Made by a program: the position numbers and the translations under genes
The notes under the pieces: generated by a model
Told to the model about the DNA's origin: nothing
Databases searched by the model: none
The model's input: only the letters and a program-made list of their open reading frames with translations
Assembly (NCBI RefSeq): GCF_004103715.1
Contig: NZ_CP035282.1
Location: 310,001-374,000 of the forward strand
Direction of reading: 5' to 3'
Source: Acidilutibacter cellobiosedens
GTDB lineage: Bacteria; Bacillota; Clostridia; Tissierellales; Acidilutibacteraceae
DNA length: 64,000 nt
In this document: positions 16,357 through 24,866 of the stretch, piece after piece
How the letters are laid out: every line of letters begins with the position of its first letter
Numbering within the stretch: position 1 is the stretch's first letter

Positions 16357-17100
16357 ATGGATAAGTACAGTGAAGTAATTACAAATTATTTAGGTAGCAC
16401 AGATAAAAATTTATGTGATGACTGTTTATCAAAATTGTTGAGCATCGAACCACGTCAAACTATTAATGCTGTTTGTAATAAATTATTTAAGCAAGATATG
16501 ATAAACCGTTGTAAAGGCGAATGTTCATACTGTAAAAAGATTAAAATAGTAAATGGTGTTGGTCATACGTATAATAACGAAGTGGTAAATCATGAAGTAA
16601 ACAGTCAGAATCATTGCCCGAATCTACAAAACACAAATAATAATGGCGTTTTTTCAAGGCTCCCTTTTGATGAATTTGAAAACAGAGTGGGATTATATTT
16701 AAATAGAAAACTTAAGGATAGTTTCTATGAAAAGCCATTAATTGTAGGTGTTAATAAAGTTCATAAGTTTGATTTGGTTTCATTGGATAACTCCATTGTG
16801 GCGGAATGTAAAAGTTATACTTGGACAAAGGATGATAATTTTCCTTCTGCTAAAATATCAACTGCAATAGAAGCAGTCTTTTATCTTTCTAGAATAATTG
16901 CTGAAAGAAAAGTTATAGTTTTCCAAGATGATTTTAATAAAAAAGGAGAAAGTCTAGTAGAAACTTTTATAAGAAGATATGATGGAATACTTGATGATGT
17001 TGAAGTATGGAGATATTTAGTCGGAGAATCAATTGAGTATGATAGAATTCAAATAAAACGGGAAGGAAAAGAATGCTGGTATAAAAATCTATATAAATAA
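16357..17100 (+). CDS. zinc-finger plus PD-(D/E)XK nuclease-like protein
   Basis: 247 residues. The N-terminus has cysteine pairs (NLCDDCLSKLL around residue 20; CKGECSYCKK around 53) suggesting a zinc-binding module. After a linker, the C-terminal half has KFDLVSLDNSIVAECKSYTW. The D-x(n)-E-x-K arrangement and following helix (SAKISTAIEAVFYLSRI) look like a restriction-endonuclease fold. GGAGATATAG precedes the ATG. It follows the SduA fragment, so a defence role is plausible but unproven. Confidence 0.6.
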   Translation: MDKYSEVITNYLGSTDKNLCDDCLSKLLSIEPRQTINAVCNKLFKQDMINRCKGECSYCKKIKIVNGVGHTYNNEVVNHEVNSQNHCPNLQNTNNNGVFSRLPFDEFENRVGLYLNRKLKDSFYEKPLIVGVNKVHKFDLVSLDNSIVAECKSYTWTKDDNFPSAKISTAIEAVFYLSRIIAERKVIVFQDDFNKKGESLVETFIRRYDGILDDVEVWRYLVGESIEYDRIQIKREGKECWYKNLYK

Positions 17101-17180
17101 ACGATAATCTGAAATCAGCAATAAATTTATATATAATGGTATCCCTATTCCCTTGCTCCTTACCCCTTGTTCCTGTATCT

Positions 17181-17632
17181 ATGTCTCCATCAAATAAAGT
17201 CCTATCATTTTGCAAATTCATTTTAAAATGCAAATAAAGTTGTTTCAGGAAACATGGTTTATTAGGGATTAGGAATCTCGGGTAAGCCATGTTTTTTTAT
17301 TAGAGGTTTGCGAGGGATAGAGAAAAGGATACAAGGCAAAAGTCAGGTAAATCAAGGGATTGGAAGACTGAATGGAAAAGAAAATGGAGAGGAGAAATGG
17401 ATAAAAACTCTCCTTAAACCTTCTCCCTTAACCCTCAATCCTAATAGAACTTTATTTTCATTTTTTGAGGTAAAAATCAAGAAATACAAGTACTTTGAAA
17501 GACAGGTTCAAGGGAAAAGGGTTTAAATGGAAAATTAGGGGTAAAAAAACAAGCCAGTGGTATCAAGGGTTTGAGGGGTGTTGGTGAGAGAACTTTATTT
17601 GAAAAAGGAGAGGAGTTTGTTTGATGAACACA
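17181..17632 (+). repeat. long direct repeat, copy 2 (partner at 1273-1723)
   Basis: Same orientation as copy 1 and the same start (ATGTCTCCATC) and end (GATGAACACA). It includes the terminator-like hairpin at 17250-17298 and four AAATAAAGT-type motifs. Together the copies bracket 15.5 kb of cargo including the ars and par genes. Confidence 0.85.
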
Positions 17633-17634
17633 AT

Positions 17635-17698
17635 AAAAAAGCATGGTCAAAAGGAAAATTTTCTAATCCTATGGCATGCTTTTTTTCTTTAAAATGAG
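17635..17698 (+). terminator. terminator after repeat copy 2
   Basis: AAAAAAGCATG pairs with CATGCTTTTTT across a 36-base loop, with a T-rich tail. No gene lies directly upstream. Confidence 0.5.
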
Positions 17699-17792
17699 GA
17701 ACTGGCAAAGAAGCTAATTCGGTATGAAGAACAATTTTTTCAAATGTTTAGGTAGTATTTTAACTGGATATTCTCGTTAATCTGATATTTTA

Positions 17793-17860
17793 GTAATAAA
17801 TTATTACATAAATACACAAAATATTGACAATAAACAAATACTGATGTAATATAATATTAC
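17793..17860 (+). promoter_or_regulatory. promoter with two palindromic operators for the XRE/ImmA/PIN operon
   Basis: TTGACA (17824-17829), 17 bp, TAATAT (17847-17852). A perfect 15-bp palindrome GTAATATAATATTAC covers 17846-17860 over the -10. A second, GTAATAAATTATTAC, covers 17793-17807 upstream of the -35. Their centres are 53 bp apart, close to five helical turns, which suits cooperative binding of the XRE protein. Confidence 0.75.
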
Positions 17861-17875
17861 AAGGAGGGTTTGAAA

Positions 17876-18265
17876 ATGGTGAAGAATATTCCTATCGGAT
17901 TAAAAATAAAAGCTAGTAGAGAGGCAAAAGAATTAAGCCAAATAGAAGTAGTAGAAAAACTTGCCGAAAAAGATATTGACATGAGCAGGGAAACATTAAG
18001 CAAAATAGAAAACGGCAACAGGACTATATCTGCTGTGGAATTAAATGCTATATGCAAAATTCTGAATATAGATCTAAACGATCTTTTTGAAGAAGATAAA
18101 GGCGATGATTTAGTTACACTATTCAGAAAGAAACATTTCTCAGAGAAAACAATTGAAGAAGTGGAAAAACTTCAGGATATGATAAAGATGTTTATTTATC
18201 AAAAGAAAATATATAATGGAGAGTTTAAACCACAAGAGAGAAAGCTGCTATGGAAGGAGTGTTAA
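17876..18265 (+). CDS. XRE-family transcriptional regulator
   Basis: 129 residues. The N-terminal helix-turn-helix domain (residues about 8-70) has GLKIKASREAKELSQIEVVE and MSRETLSKIENGNRTIS. The C-terminal helix-rich tail may be the target of the neighbouring protease. The ATG at 17876 is eight bases after AGGAGG. It is the first gene of a three-gene unit, with one base between it and the ImmA/IrrE gene, and is likely autoregulated through the two palindromes upstream. Confidence 0.88.
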   Translation: MVKNIPIGLKIKASREAKELSQIEVVEKLAEKDIDMSRETLSKIENGNRTISAVELNAICKILNIDLNDLFEEDKGDDLVTLFRKKHFSEKTIEEVEKLQDMIKMFIYQKKIYNGEFKPQERKLLWKEC

Positions 18266-18266
18266 A

Positions 18267-19058
18267 ATGTCAAAGATTAATTTGAATCTCCCGGAAGCAT
18301 CCTTCAGACTGCAAATCAAAGATTTGGCAGAAGATGTGAGAATAAAATTTGCCAGAAAAGGGCTTTCTGATATATTTGATATTTTATCGGAGGCTGCATT
18401 TTTAATAAGAAAGCCATTGGATACAGACGAATTATCAGGATTTAGCACCTATTTTGAGAGACAGTTTATTGTTTATTTAAACAGTAATTTTACTCTGGGG
18501 CATGAACGCTATACCGGTGCTCACGAATTATACCACCTTATTTATAATGCTGATACTTTGAAAAGAGAAAAAATTTTTTTAGATGATGAAAAGCATAAAG
18601 AGGAAGATACTAAAGCGGATGTATTTGCTTCCGAATTTTTAATGCCCGAAGATTATGTAAAAGAAATATTTTATAAAATTGTTAATGTAGATAAAGACAG
18701 CATTTTACCAAGGCATATTGTTAGAATTCACAATTATTTTAAAGTAAGTTATAAGGCAATGTTAAAAAGGCTTGTTCAGATTGATTTATGTTCTATCGAT
18801 AAATATGAAGAACTCGCAGATATCTGTTCACTAAAAAATACAAAACAACTTCAACTTTTAACCGTACGGGAAGGTTATGATATTGACTTGATAATTCCAT
18901 CAAAAGAAACGTATGTACCCAAAGAATATATAGAATTTGTAAAAAGTAATTACGAAAGAGGGAATATTTCATATAAGAATATGAAAAACAGCCTTGAATT
19001 TATTGGGCTGACACCAAAACAATTTGGGTATGAGTATCCCTTGGAAGAGGACTATTAA
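18267..19058 (+). CDS. ImmA/IrrE-family metallo-endopeptidase
   Basis: A 263-residue cytosolic zinc protease. The HExxH motif is in TGAHELYHLIYN (around residue 92-97), and the third ligand region is DTKADVFASEFLMP, with the E-x-A-FA-x-LMP pattern of COG2856. These proteases cleave partner XRE repressors, as ImmA cleaves ImmR. The tail (residues about 185-263) is an extra helical module. AAGGAG is seven bases upstream. Confidence 0.88.
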   Translation: MSKINLNLPEASFRLQIKDLAEDVRIKFARKGLSDIFDILSEAAFLIRKPLDTDELSGFSTYFERQFIVYLNSNFTLGHERYTGAHELYHLIYNADTLKREKIFLDDEKHKEEDTKADVFASEFLMPEDYVKEIFYKIVNVDKDSILPRHIVRIHNYFKVSYKAMLKRLVQIDLCSIDKYEELADICSLKNTKQLQLLTVREGYDIDLIIPSKETYVPKEYIEFVKSNYERGNISYKNMKNSLEFIGLTPKQFGYEYPLEEDY

Positions 19059-19059
19059 A

Positions 19060-19626
19060 ATGAGGTATGTGGGTGCAGTTTCTGATGCGGATATCTTAAT
19101 TAATTTAGCTGAGGCTAACAGGTTGGATATTTTAGAACTTTTATTTAAAAAAATTATTATTCCGCAATTTGTATATGAGATTGAAATAAAGAAAAATGCA
19201 AGAATATACTATAGTACAATTAACCAAGCCGTTTATAAAGACGGAAGCATATTTAAGGTAGTGGATAGGAAGAAAGATATATCTGTAAATATACTTGCAA
19301 GAGACATTATTGAAGATAAGAAAAAGGTAATCGGGCCGGGAGAAAGTGAATGTTCAGGATATGCCCAGGCATTGAGAATCCCAATAATAATATCAGATAA
19401 TTATACTGAATTTAAATGGTTAAACGAATTTATCACTCTAACACACAATAATATTTTGGCCTTATGCGTATATTTTAGGGAGATTACAAAAAGTGAAGCA
19501 GAAGATATTTTTAATAAAATTAATGATAAATTAGATCATCCAACCGAAGACACCTTTGAAGACCAATATAACAAGGCTTTAATAAGATTTGAGAGAAATG
19601 GTTGGAAAAGATATTTAGGCATATAA
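19060..19626 (+). CDS. PIN-domain protein, third gene of the XRE/ImmA unit
   Basis: A 188-residue PIN-like nuclease. MRYVGAVSDADILINLAEAN carries the first acidic residue, YEIEIKK the second, GPGESECSGYAQAL the third and IIISDNYTEFKWL the fourth. The pattern matches DUF3368-like and VapC-like PIN folds, predicted Mg-dependent RNases. The gene starts one base after the protease stop, so it is translationally coupled. It is the likely toxin or effector of the unit. Confidence 0.75.
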   Translation: MRYVGAVSDADILINLAEANRLDILELLFKKIIIPQFVYEIEIKKNARIYYSTINQAVYKDGSIFKVVDRKKDISVNILARDIIEDKKKVIGPGESECSGYAQALRIPIIISDNYTEFKWLNEFITLTHNNILALCVYFREITKSEAEDIFNKINDKLDHPTEDTFEDQYNKALIRFERNGWKRYLGI

Positions 19627-19821
19627 CAGATGGTTCTTGTTGACTAATAATATTAAAAGTAGAAAGCTAATGGAAGTTATATCTAATGAGATTCTGGAAT
19701 CGTTAATTAAAAAAGTTATGATTAAAAACCATAAAAGCAAAATATAATAAGTAATATTATTAAACGAAACAAAGTTTACAACAAGCAGGCTTACAAAAAG
19801 TTAATTATAGGGGTGGGAATT

Positions 19822-20151
19822 ATGAAGTTCACTAAATCTAAAATATTAGAAATTGTAAGAAAACAATTGGCAATAGCAGGAGCATCAGCCGATAGTAATT
19901 TGATGTGGCAAATAGGTATTGATGTATTACCACAATTCAGGAATAAAGGGCTTGTTACAAGTTTAGTAAGTAATCTTGCAATAATGATTATGGAACGAGG
20001 AACTATACCTTATTATGGAACTGCTTCATCCAATATAGCATCACAATCTGTTGCATATAGAAGTGGATTTACTCCAACGTGGATGTGCTCATATAAAAAT
20101 ATTTTTGACGGGACAGCACCTTATGATAATGACATAAAAATTATTTTCTAA
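19822..20151 (+). pseudogene. 5'-truncated GNAT acetyltransferase
   Basis: 109 residues. From residue 22 the sequence is the C-terminal half of a GNAT enzyme (MWQIGIDVLPQFRNKGLVTS, then TASSNIASQSVAYRSGFTPTW). The N-terminal half normal for the family is missing and replaced by MKFTKSKILEIVRK. AGGGGTGGG lies upstream, so it may still be translated, but an intact enzyme is unlikely. Confidence 0.6.
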
Positions 20152-20428
20152 TATTATTATAATGTATATGATATTTAAGAAGGTAAAACACATAGATTGG
20201 GAAAGCTGTCCTAAAGTTCTTGACAACGTAAAGAAGAAACGTTTTTTAAAAAAGAAGTAGTATATTGGTATTATAAGAATCAATTTAAAAAGGTATAATT
20301 TATTTTTACAATTGAGTTGTTTAACGTAATGAAGAGAGAAGATATTAACTATTTGAAAAATAATTTTTTGATGTTTTAAGTTAAACTTTATGATAAAAAA
20401 GGTAATTAGGCTGGGAGAAGGTGAGCGT

Positions 20429-20920
20429 ATGATTATAAGAGCAGCAGAATTTGAAGATGAAGAAAGGATATCGGGATTAATAGCACAGTTTAGAGTAGAA
20501 TTAAAAGAACTTAAAGGTATTAAATCCTATGCTAACATAGAGCAGGCAAAAGAAGAATTTAGAGAATACATGGAAGCCAAATTTCCTATATTTGTTGCCG
20601 AAGATAGTAATAATGAATTGTTAGGTTATTTGGTTTGCAGAATTGACGGTGATGTAGTATGGGCAGAATCCCTGTTTGTTTCTGATACTTCAAGAAGAAA
20701 AGGAATAGGTTCAAAATTATATGCAAAAGCAGAGGAAATAGCAAAGAAATTAGGAGAAAATACGGTTTATAATTGGATTCATCCAAATAATGATAAGATC
20801 ATACCGTTTTTATTGAAAAGGGGTTATAACGTTTTAAATCTTATAGAAATAAGGAAACCATGGGAGAATGAGATACCAGCTCAAAAAATAAGTATCGGAA
20901 AATATGAATATAATTATTGA
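20429..20920 (+). CDS. GNAT-family N-acetyltransferase, paralog of 2452-2943
   Basis: 163 residues, MIIRAAEFEDEERISGLIAQ, with the acetyl-CoA loop VSDTSRRKGIGSKLYAKAEE and WIHPNNDKIIPFLLKRGYN. The ATG at 20429 follows GAAGGTGAG. It is very similar over its whole length to the first GNAT, and is likewise next to a methyltransferase gene, though the two methyltransferases are not close relatives. Confidence 0.87.
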   Translation: MIIRAAEFEDEERISGLIAQFRVELKELKGIKSYANIEQAKEEFREYMEAKFPIFVAEDSNNELLGYLVCRIDGDVVWAESLFVSDTSRRKGIGSKLYAKAEEIAKKLGENTVYNWIHPNNDKIIPFLLKRGYNVLNLIEIRKPWENEIPAQKISIGKYEYNY

Positions 20921-20943
20921 TTGCATGAGAGGGAGAAATTAAA

Positions 20944-21573
20944 ATGCTGGACAGTAAGGGCTTTGATTTATGGGCCGATGGTTATGACAAAAGCGTAAAT
21001 ATGAGTGAAGAAAGTAACGAATATCCCTTTGCGGGATATAAAGATGTACTCAACTATATATACAAACAAGTCAGAGGAAAAAATAGCGCGGATATTTTAG
21101 ATATAGGCTTTGGAACGGGAATATTAACTTCCAAACTTTATAATGAAGGATATAATATTACTGGCATTGATTTTTCAAGTAATATGATAGACATCGCAAA
21201 ACAGAAAATGCCCCGGGCAATATTAATAAATTGGGATTTTAAAAATGGAATACCTGATGAGGTTAAAAACCGCCAATTTGATTATATTATTAGCACTTAT
21301 GCAATTCATCATATAACAGATAAAGAGAAAATAAATTTTATAAATTTACTTTCTCCTATGTTAACTGAAACAGGAAAGATAATCTTGGGGGACGTTTCTT
21401 TTGAAAATAAAAGTGAATTGGAAAAGTGTAAAAGGATATATAATAAATGTTGGGATGATGAAGAATTTTATTTTATTGCGGAAGAAATATTAAGAATTTT
21501 ACAAAATCAATACTTATGCAAGTATACAAAATTATCTTACTGTGCCGGAGTGTTGACCGTTATGAGAAAGTGA
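20944..21573 (+). CDS. class I SAM-dependent methyltransferase
   Basis: 209 residues. FDLWADGYDKSVNMSEESNE at the N-terminus resembles YrrT-like methyltransferases. Motif I is ILDIGFGTGILTSKLY, then GIDFSSNMIDIAK, FDYIISTYAIHH and a glycine-rich TETGKIILGDVSF. It begins 23 bases after the GNAT gene with GAGGGAG upstream. Substrate unknown. Confidence 0.85.
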   Translation: MLDSKGFDLWADGYDKSVNMSEESNEYPFAGYKDVLNYIYKQVRGKNSADILDIGFGTGILTSKLYNEGYNITGIDFSSNMIDIAKQKMPRAILINWDFKNGIPDEVKNRQFDYIISTYAIHHITDKEKINFINLLSPMLTETGKIILGDVSFENKSELEKCKRIYNKCWDDEEFYFIAEEILRILQNQYLCKYTKLSYCAGVLTVMRK

Positions 21574-21710
21574 AATGCACCCAAAATGTTAGACAAAAAA
21601 TCTAATGCTTGGAAGTGCATTTTTTATGGGTAAATGTTCTATTGAATTCAAGCTTGAAATTGTTGAATATTATTTGTCTGATAAATTCTTTTACATGGAA
21701 ACTTTTAAAA
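21572..21710 (+). mobile_element. remnant of an IS3-family (IS150-like) element
   Basis: TGAAATGCACCCAAAATGTT at 21572 is a typical IS150-group end. At 21626 an ATG gives MGKCSIEFKLEIVEYYLSDK, the start of an orfA transposase, which stops after 27 residues. The helix-turn-helix, orfB and right end are missing. Confidence 0.65.
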
Positions 21711-21801
21711 AAATTTAATGTAGATAAAAGGGATGTAATAAAATGAATTTAAATTTAACGGAAATGTCGAAATTTTTTGAAAAATAAATAGCGATAAGTA
21801 A

Positions 21802-21830
21802 TTGACAATGTGTTTTAAAAATGATAATAA
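21802..21830 (+). promoter_or_regulatory. promoter of the BpsA/ABC/peptide locus
   Basis: TTGACA (21802-21807), 17 bp, TAATAA (21825-21830), about 210 bp before the first gene. A related AAGTAATT/GACAAT segment reappears inverted near 21868-21890. The rest of 21711-22042 has no gene except an unlikely 14-codon frame at 21743. Confidence 0.5.
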
Positions 21831-22042
21831 TATAATTAAGAATAGTAAAATAATTTATTATTTGTTATATTGTCAATTATAAATTACTTGGGAATTAGAT
21901 GCGAAAATCCTGTTTACTTGATAATTTACCCTCTTATACCGTTTTAATAATTGAGTCATAAGAAAAATGGCGGATTGTAAGTATTATATTCCTGTGATCA
22001 TGATTAGCATTTGTCGAATAAATTATGGGAGGATCAATCGTT

Positions 22043-23082
22043 ATGGCAGGTGAACATACAGATTTGTGTAAAACTGATTCTGTTCTTGATGAAATGATTG
22101 AAACAATACGAGTACAGAAGAAAGCATTTCTCATGAAAACCTTTGTCAAGGGCAGAATTTCTATAAATGAGATAGCAGCAAATTTAAGTTTGCCGATAGC
22201 TTTGGTTTCATACATTAAAAGGGATTTTTTAAGAAACGGGTTTGTTTGTTGCGATGATGATATAATTAGTCTCACTGATTTGGGACTAGCAGTTTAGATC
22301 TTGATCTTCTAAAATTTATATTATCACATTCAATAGATAATAATGTATTAGCCCAGTTCTATGAGGAAATTCAAGAATTTGATCAGTTACTTAAAGATGC
22401 TTCTAACACTAATATAAATATCGACCAAACACGTAATATTGCCTATATCGGAATTAAACGAGCGTTGTTACTAATTCAATATAACCGATTTGTTGGATCC
22501 CAAATATTGTTAATAGGAGATGATGATCTTACAAGTCTTGCAATAACTATAATGTCCAAGAAAATGTTTAAAAATGGAACAACTGGAATACCACAAATTA
22601 CTGTCATGGATATTGATGAACGGATACTAGAATACATACAGACAAACTCACATATTACAAAATGCATCAGACAAGATTTCAGAGATGCACCGTTAAAAGA
22701 ATATAACAATTTATTTGATTGTGCATTTCTTGATCCGCCATATACGGATGATGGATTGTGCTTATTTTTATCCAGAGCAGTTCAGTATGTAAAGCCACAG
22801 GCGAATCTGTTCGTTTCTTTTGGTCATGGAACCGATAAAATGCGATATCGAATACAGAAAATGGTTGTTGATTCTAAGCTATATATCACTGAGATTATTT
22901 CCAAATTTAATTCGTATATTGGTGCAAAAAGCTGGGACGGTTTAAGCGATATGATTGTTTTATGTGCCACGTATGATAAAAAGCCGCTTATTTCTGGCAG
23001 ATATATAGGGACAAGTTTATATACTCATAGTATAAAGAATATGCCACTTAATTCTTATGGGGAGTTTTTGAAAGGAGTATAG
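22043..23082 (+). pseudogene. BpsA-like (branched-chain polyamine synthase fold) enzyme, split by a -1 frameshift
   Basis: The first part (ATG 22043, ten bases after GGGAGG) is a winged-helix-like N-terminus (ISINEIAANLSLPIALVSYI) ending SLTDLGLAV at 22297. The second part continues in the -1 frame from about 22285 (TSSLDLDLLKFILSHSIDNN) to TAG 23082. It has the PF01861 catalytic motifs LLIGDDDLTSLA and CAFLDPPYTDD. The two parts together have normal family length. The junction is the heptamer T-TTG-GGA. The enzyme type transfers aminopropyl groups in polyamine synthesis; here it heads an operon with a transporter and peptide, so a peptide or unusual substrate is likely. Confidence 0.75.
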
Positions 23083-23086
23083 TAGT

Positions 23087-24079
23087 ATGATTGATATTGA
23101 AATTCAGAACCTTAGCAAAGTATATGAGAATGTTATTAAGCAAAGTGGATTTCGGAACAGTATTCTCTACCTTTTTCACAGCCAAAAGAAATTGACTGAG
23201 GCAATTAATAGCCTTGATTTGCAAGTTATGCATGGTGAGTGTTTAGGAATAGTTGGTGCCAATGGAGCTGGTAAAACAACTTTAATTAAATTAATGTCAG
23301 GAATTATTATGCCTACCAGTGGAAGCATAAAAGTATTAGGATATACACCTTTTGAATTGGACATTGAGTTTAAAAAGAAAATTGCTTTTGTTTCAGGACA
23401 GAGAAATCAACTCTTTTTTGATCTAACTGCACTGGATTCATTTAATCTTTTGCAAGAGATTTATTGTGTTCAAAAAAAAGCCTTTAAAGCATCTTTAAGT
23501 GAATTGACTCATATACTCGAAGTTGATGATTTGCTTGATAGACCTATACGAAATCTTTCCCTTGGAGAAAGAATGAAGATGGAAATCATTGGTGCATTAC
23601 TCCATGATCCTCAAATTCTCTTTTTAGATGAACCTACTATTGGGCTTGACTGTATAAGCCAAGGCAAACTGAGGCAATATTTGAAAGAAATAAACAAAAA
23701 AAGGAATACAACGATTATTTTAACAAGCCATGATTTTTCTGATATTATTGATGTGTGTCAAAGATGTATTGTTTTAAGCCATGGTTATAAGATTTATGAT
23801 GAAAATATAGAGAAACTGATTAAACGATTTAACACTAAAAAAATAATTACAATATACAATGATAGAAAAATGCGTTCATTTGTTCTTCCGGATTTCTGTA
23901 AAATTATAGAAAATAGCGACGACAAATTGGTATTTGCACTTCCGCCGGATAAAGTTGGATATATTTACAATCAGCTTTTTTCACAACAACCCACACTGGA
24001 TATTTCTATTGAAGACGAGGATATAGCTAGTATCATTAGCAGAGTATACAAACAGGAGGAAATCAGTCTAAATGAGTAA
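23087..24079 (+). CDS. ABC transporter ATP-binding protein (ABC-2 exporter)
   Basis: 330 residues. Walker A GANGAGKTTLIKLMSG, signature NLSLGERMKMEIIGALLHD, Walker B ILFLDEPTIGLDCISQGKL, and H-loop LTSHDFSDI. The extended N-terminus (SKVYENVIKQSGFRNSILYL) and C-terminal regulatory tail are typical of the DUF990-linked ATPase group. It starts four bases after the BpsA-like gene and overlaps the first permease by eight bases. It powers export, probably of the locus product. Confidence 0.9.
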   Translation: MIDIEIQNLSKVYENVIKQSGFRNSILYLFHSQKKLTEAINSLDLQVMHGECLGIVGANGAGKTTLIKLMSGIIMPTSGSIKVLGYTPFELDIEFKKKIAFVSGQRNQLFFDLTALDSFNLLQEIYCVQKKAFKASLSELTHILEVDDLLDRPIRNLSLGERMKMEIIGALLHDPQILFLDEPTIGLDCISQGKLRQYLKEINKKRNTTIILTSHDFSDIIDVCQRCIVLSHGYKIYDENIEKLIKRFNTKKIITIYNDRKMRSFVLPDFCKIIENSDDKLVFALPPDKVGYIYNQLFSQQPTLDISIEDEDIASIISRVYKQEEISLNE

Positions 24080-24866
24080 GATGCTGAAGGTGTTAACTAC
24101 ATCTGTTAAAATACATAGTGTTTATAAAGCAAATATTTTTTTTAACATAATTTCTATGTTTACAAGGATATTGTTAGCATTTATTCTTTGGGGCGTAGCG
24201 TATGAATCAAATAGCTTAATAGGGGGATATACATATAACCAGATGCTTTTGTACTATATCCTTTCTAGTTTTATTTTGCAATTAGATAAAACAGATATTA
24301 TTGCGAATTCTATGGCTGAAGAAGTACAAAACGGAAGATTTGCCAAGTATATAATAATGCCGATCAATGTAAAAAATTATTTTCTGTTTTATTCCTTGGG
24401 GGATTCTTTTTTGAACTTTTTATTTTCCTTTATTTGTTGCATTGGTTTTATTATATTTTTTGGTCTTCGGTTATCCTTTACAATTACGGCTGCACATTTT
24501 TTGGGTTTGTTAGTTGTAATAGTATTAGGTATTTTAATAATGGCTAATATTAATTTTATAATAGGTACACTGGCAATTAAGTATTATGATATTACTGTAT
24601 TTATGATGGTTAAGGACAATATTTTATCACTGATTACAGGCAGTCTTCTTCCTTTGTCATTATTTCCAAAAGGTATATTGAATATCATGCACTTTTTCCC
24701 ATTTTACTATATTGGCTATTACCCTGTAAACTTATTAATTACCGGGGACGTGGAATCCATCTTTATGGCTGCTTGTATTCTTACTGTTTGGTTGTTTGTA
24801 TTGCATTTAGCCGCTACTAGATTGTTTAAGAAATATATCATGAGTTATGAAGGAATTGGATTATGA
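24072..24866 (+). CDS. ABC-2 family permease, first subunit
   Basis: A 264-residue membrane protein with six hydrophobic segments. The N-terminal cytoplasmic stretch is MSKMLKVLTTSVKIHSVYKA. GGYTYNQMLLYYILSSFILQ and PLSLFPKGILNIMHFFPFYY resemble the ABC-2/DUF990 (PF06182) permeases. It overlaps both the ATPase and the next permease, so the three form one transporter. Confidence 0.85.
   Translation: MSKMLKVLTTSVKIHSVYKANIFFNIISMFTRILLAFILWGVAYESNSLIGGYTYNQMLLYYILSSFILQLDKTDIIANSMAEEVQNGRFAKYIIMPINVKNYFLFYSLGDSFLNFLFSFICCIGFIIFFGLRLSFTITAAHFLGLLVVIVLGILIMANINFIIGTLAIKYYDITVFMMVKDNILSLITGSLLPLSLFPKGILNIMHFFPFYYIGYYPVNLLITGDVESIFMAACILTVWLFVLHLAATRLFKKYIMSYEGIGL

Noticed and set aside
17308-17526. 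72-codon frame in repeat copy 2
   Set aside because: The same frame in copy 1 is stopped early, so it is not conserved as protein between the copies.
19640-19747. 35-codon frame starting at TTG (LTNNIKSRKLMEVIS...)
   Set aside because: No clear ribosome-binding site and no recognisable family; it could be a remnant but cannot be supported.
20162-20260. 32-codon frame (HIDWESCPKVLDNVKKKRF)
   Set aside because: Too short to judge, no ribosome-binding site; perhaps a gene fragment.
21743-21787. 14-codon frame MNLNLTEMSKFFEK before the BpsA-like gene
   Set aside because: Considered as a leader or precursor peptide; ribosome-binding site is distant and it precedes the promoter of the locus.
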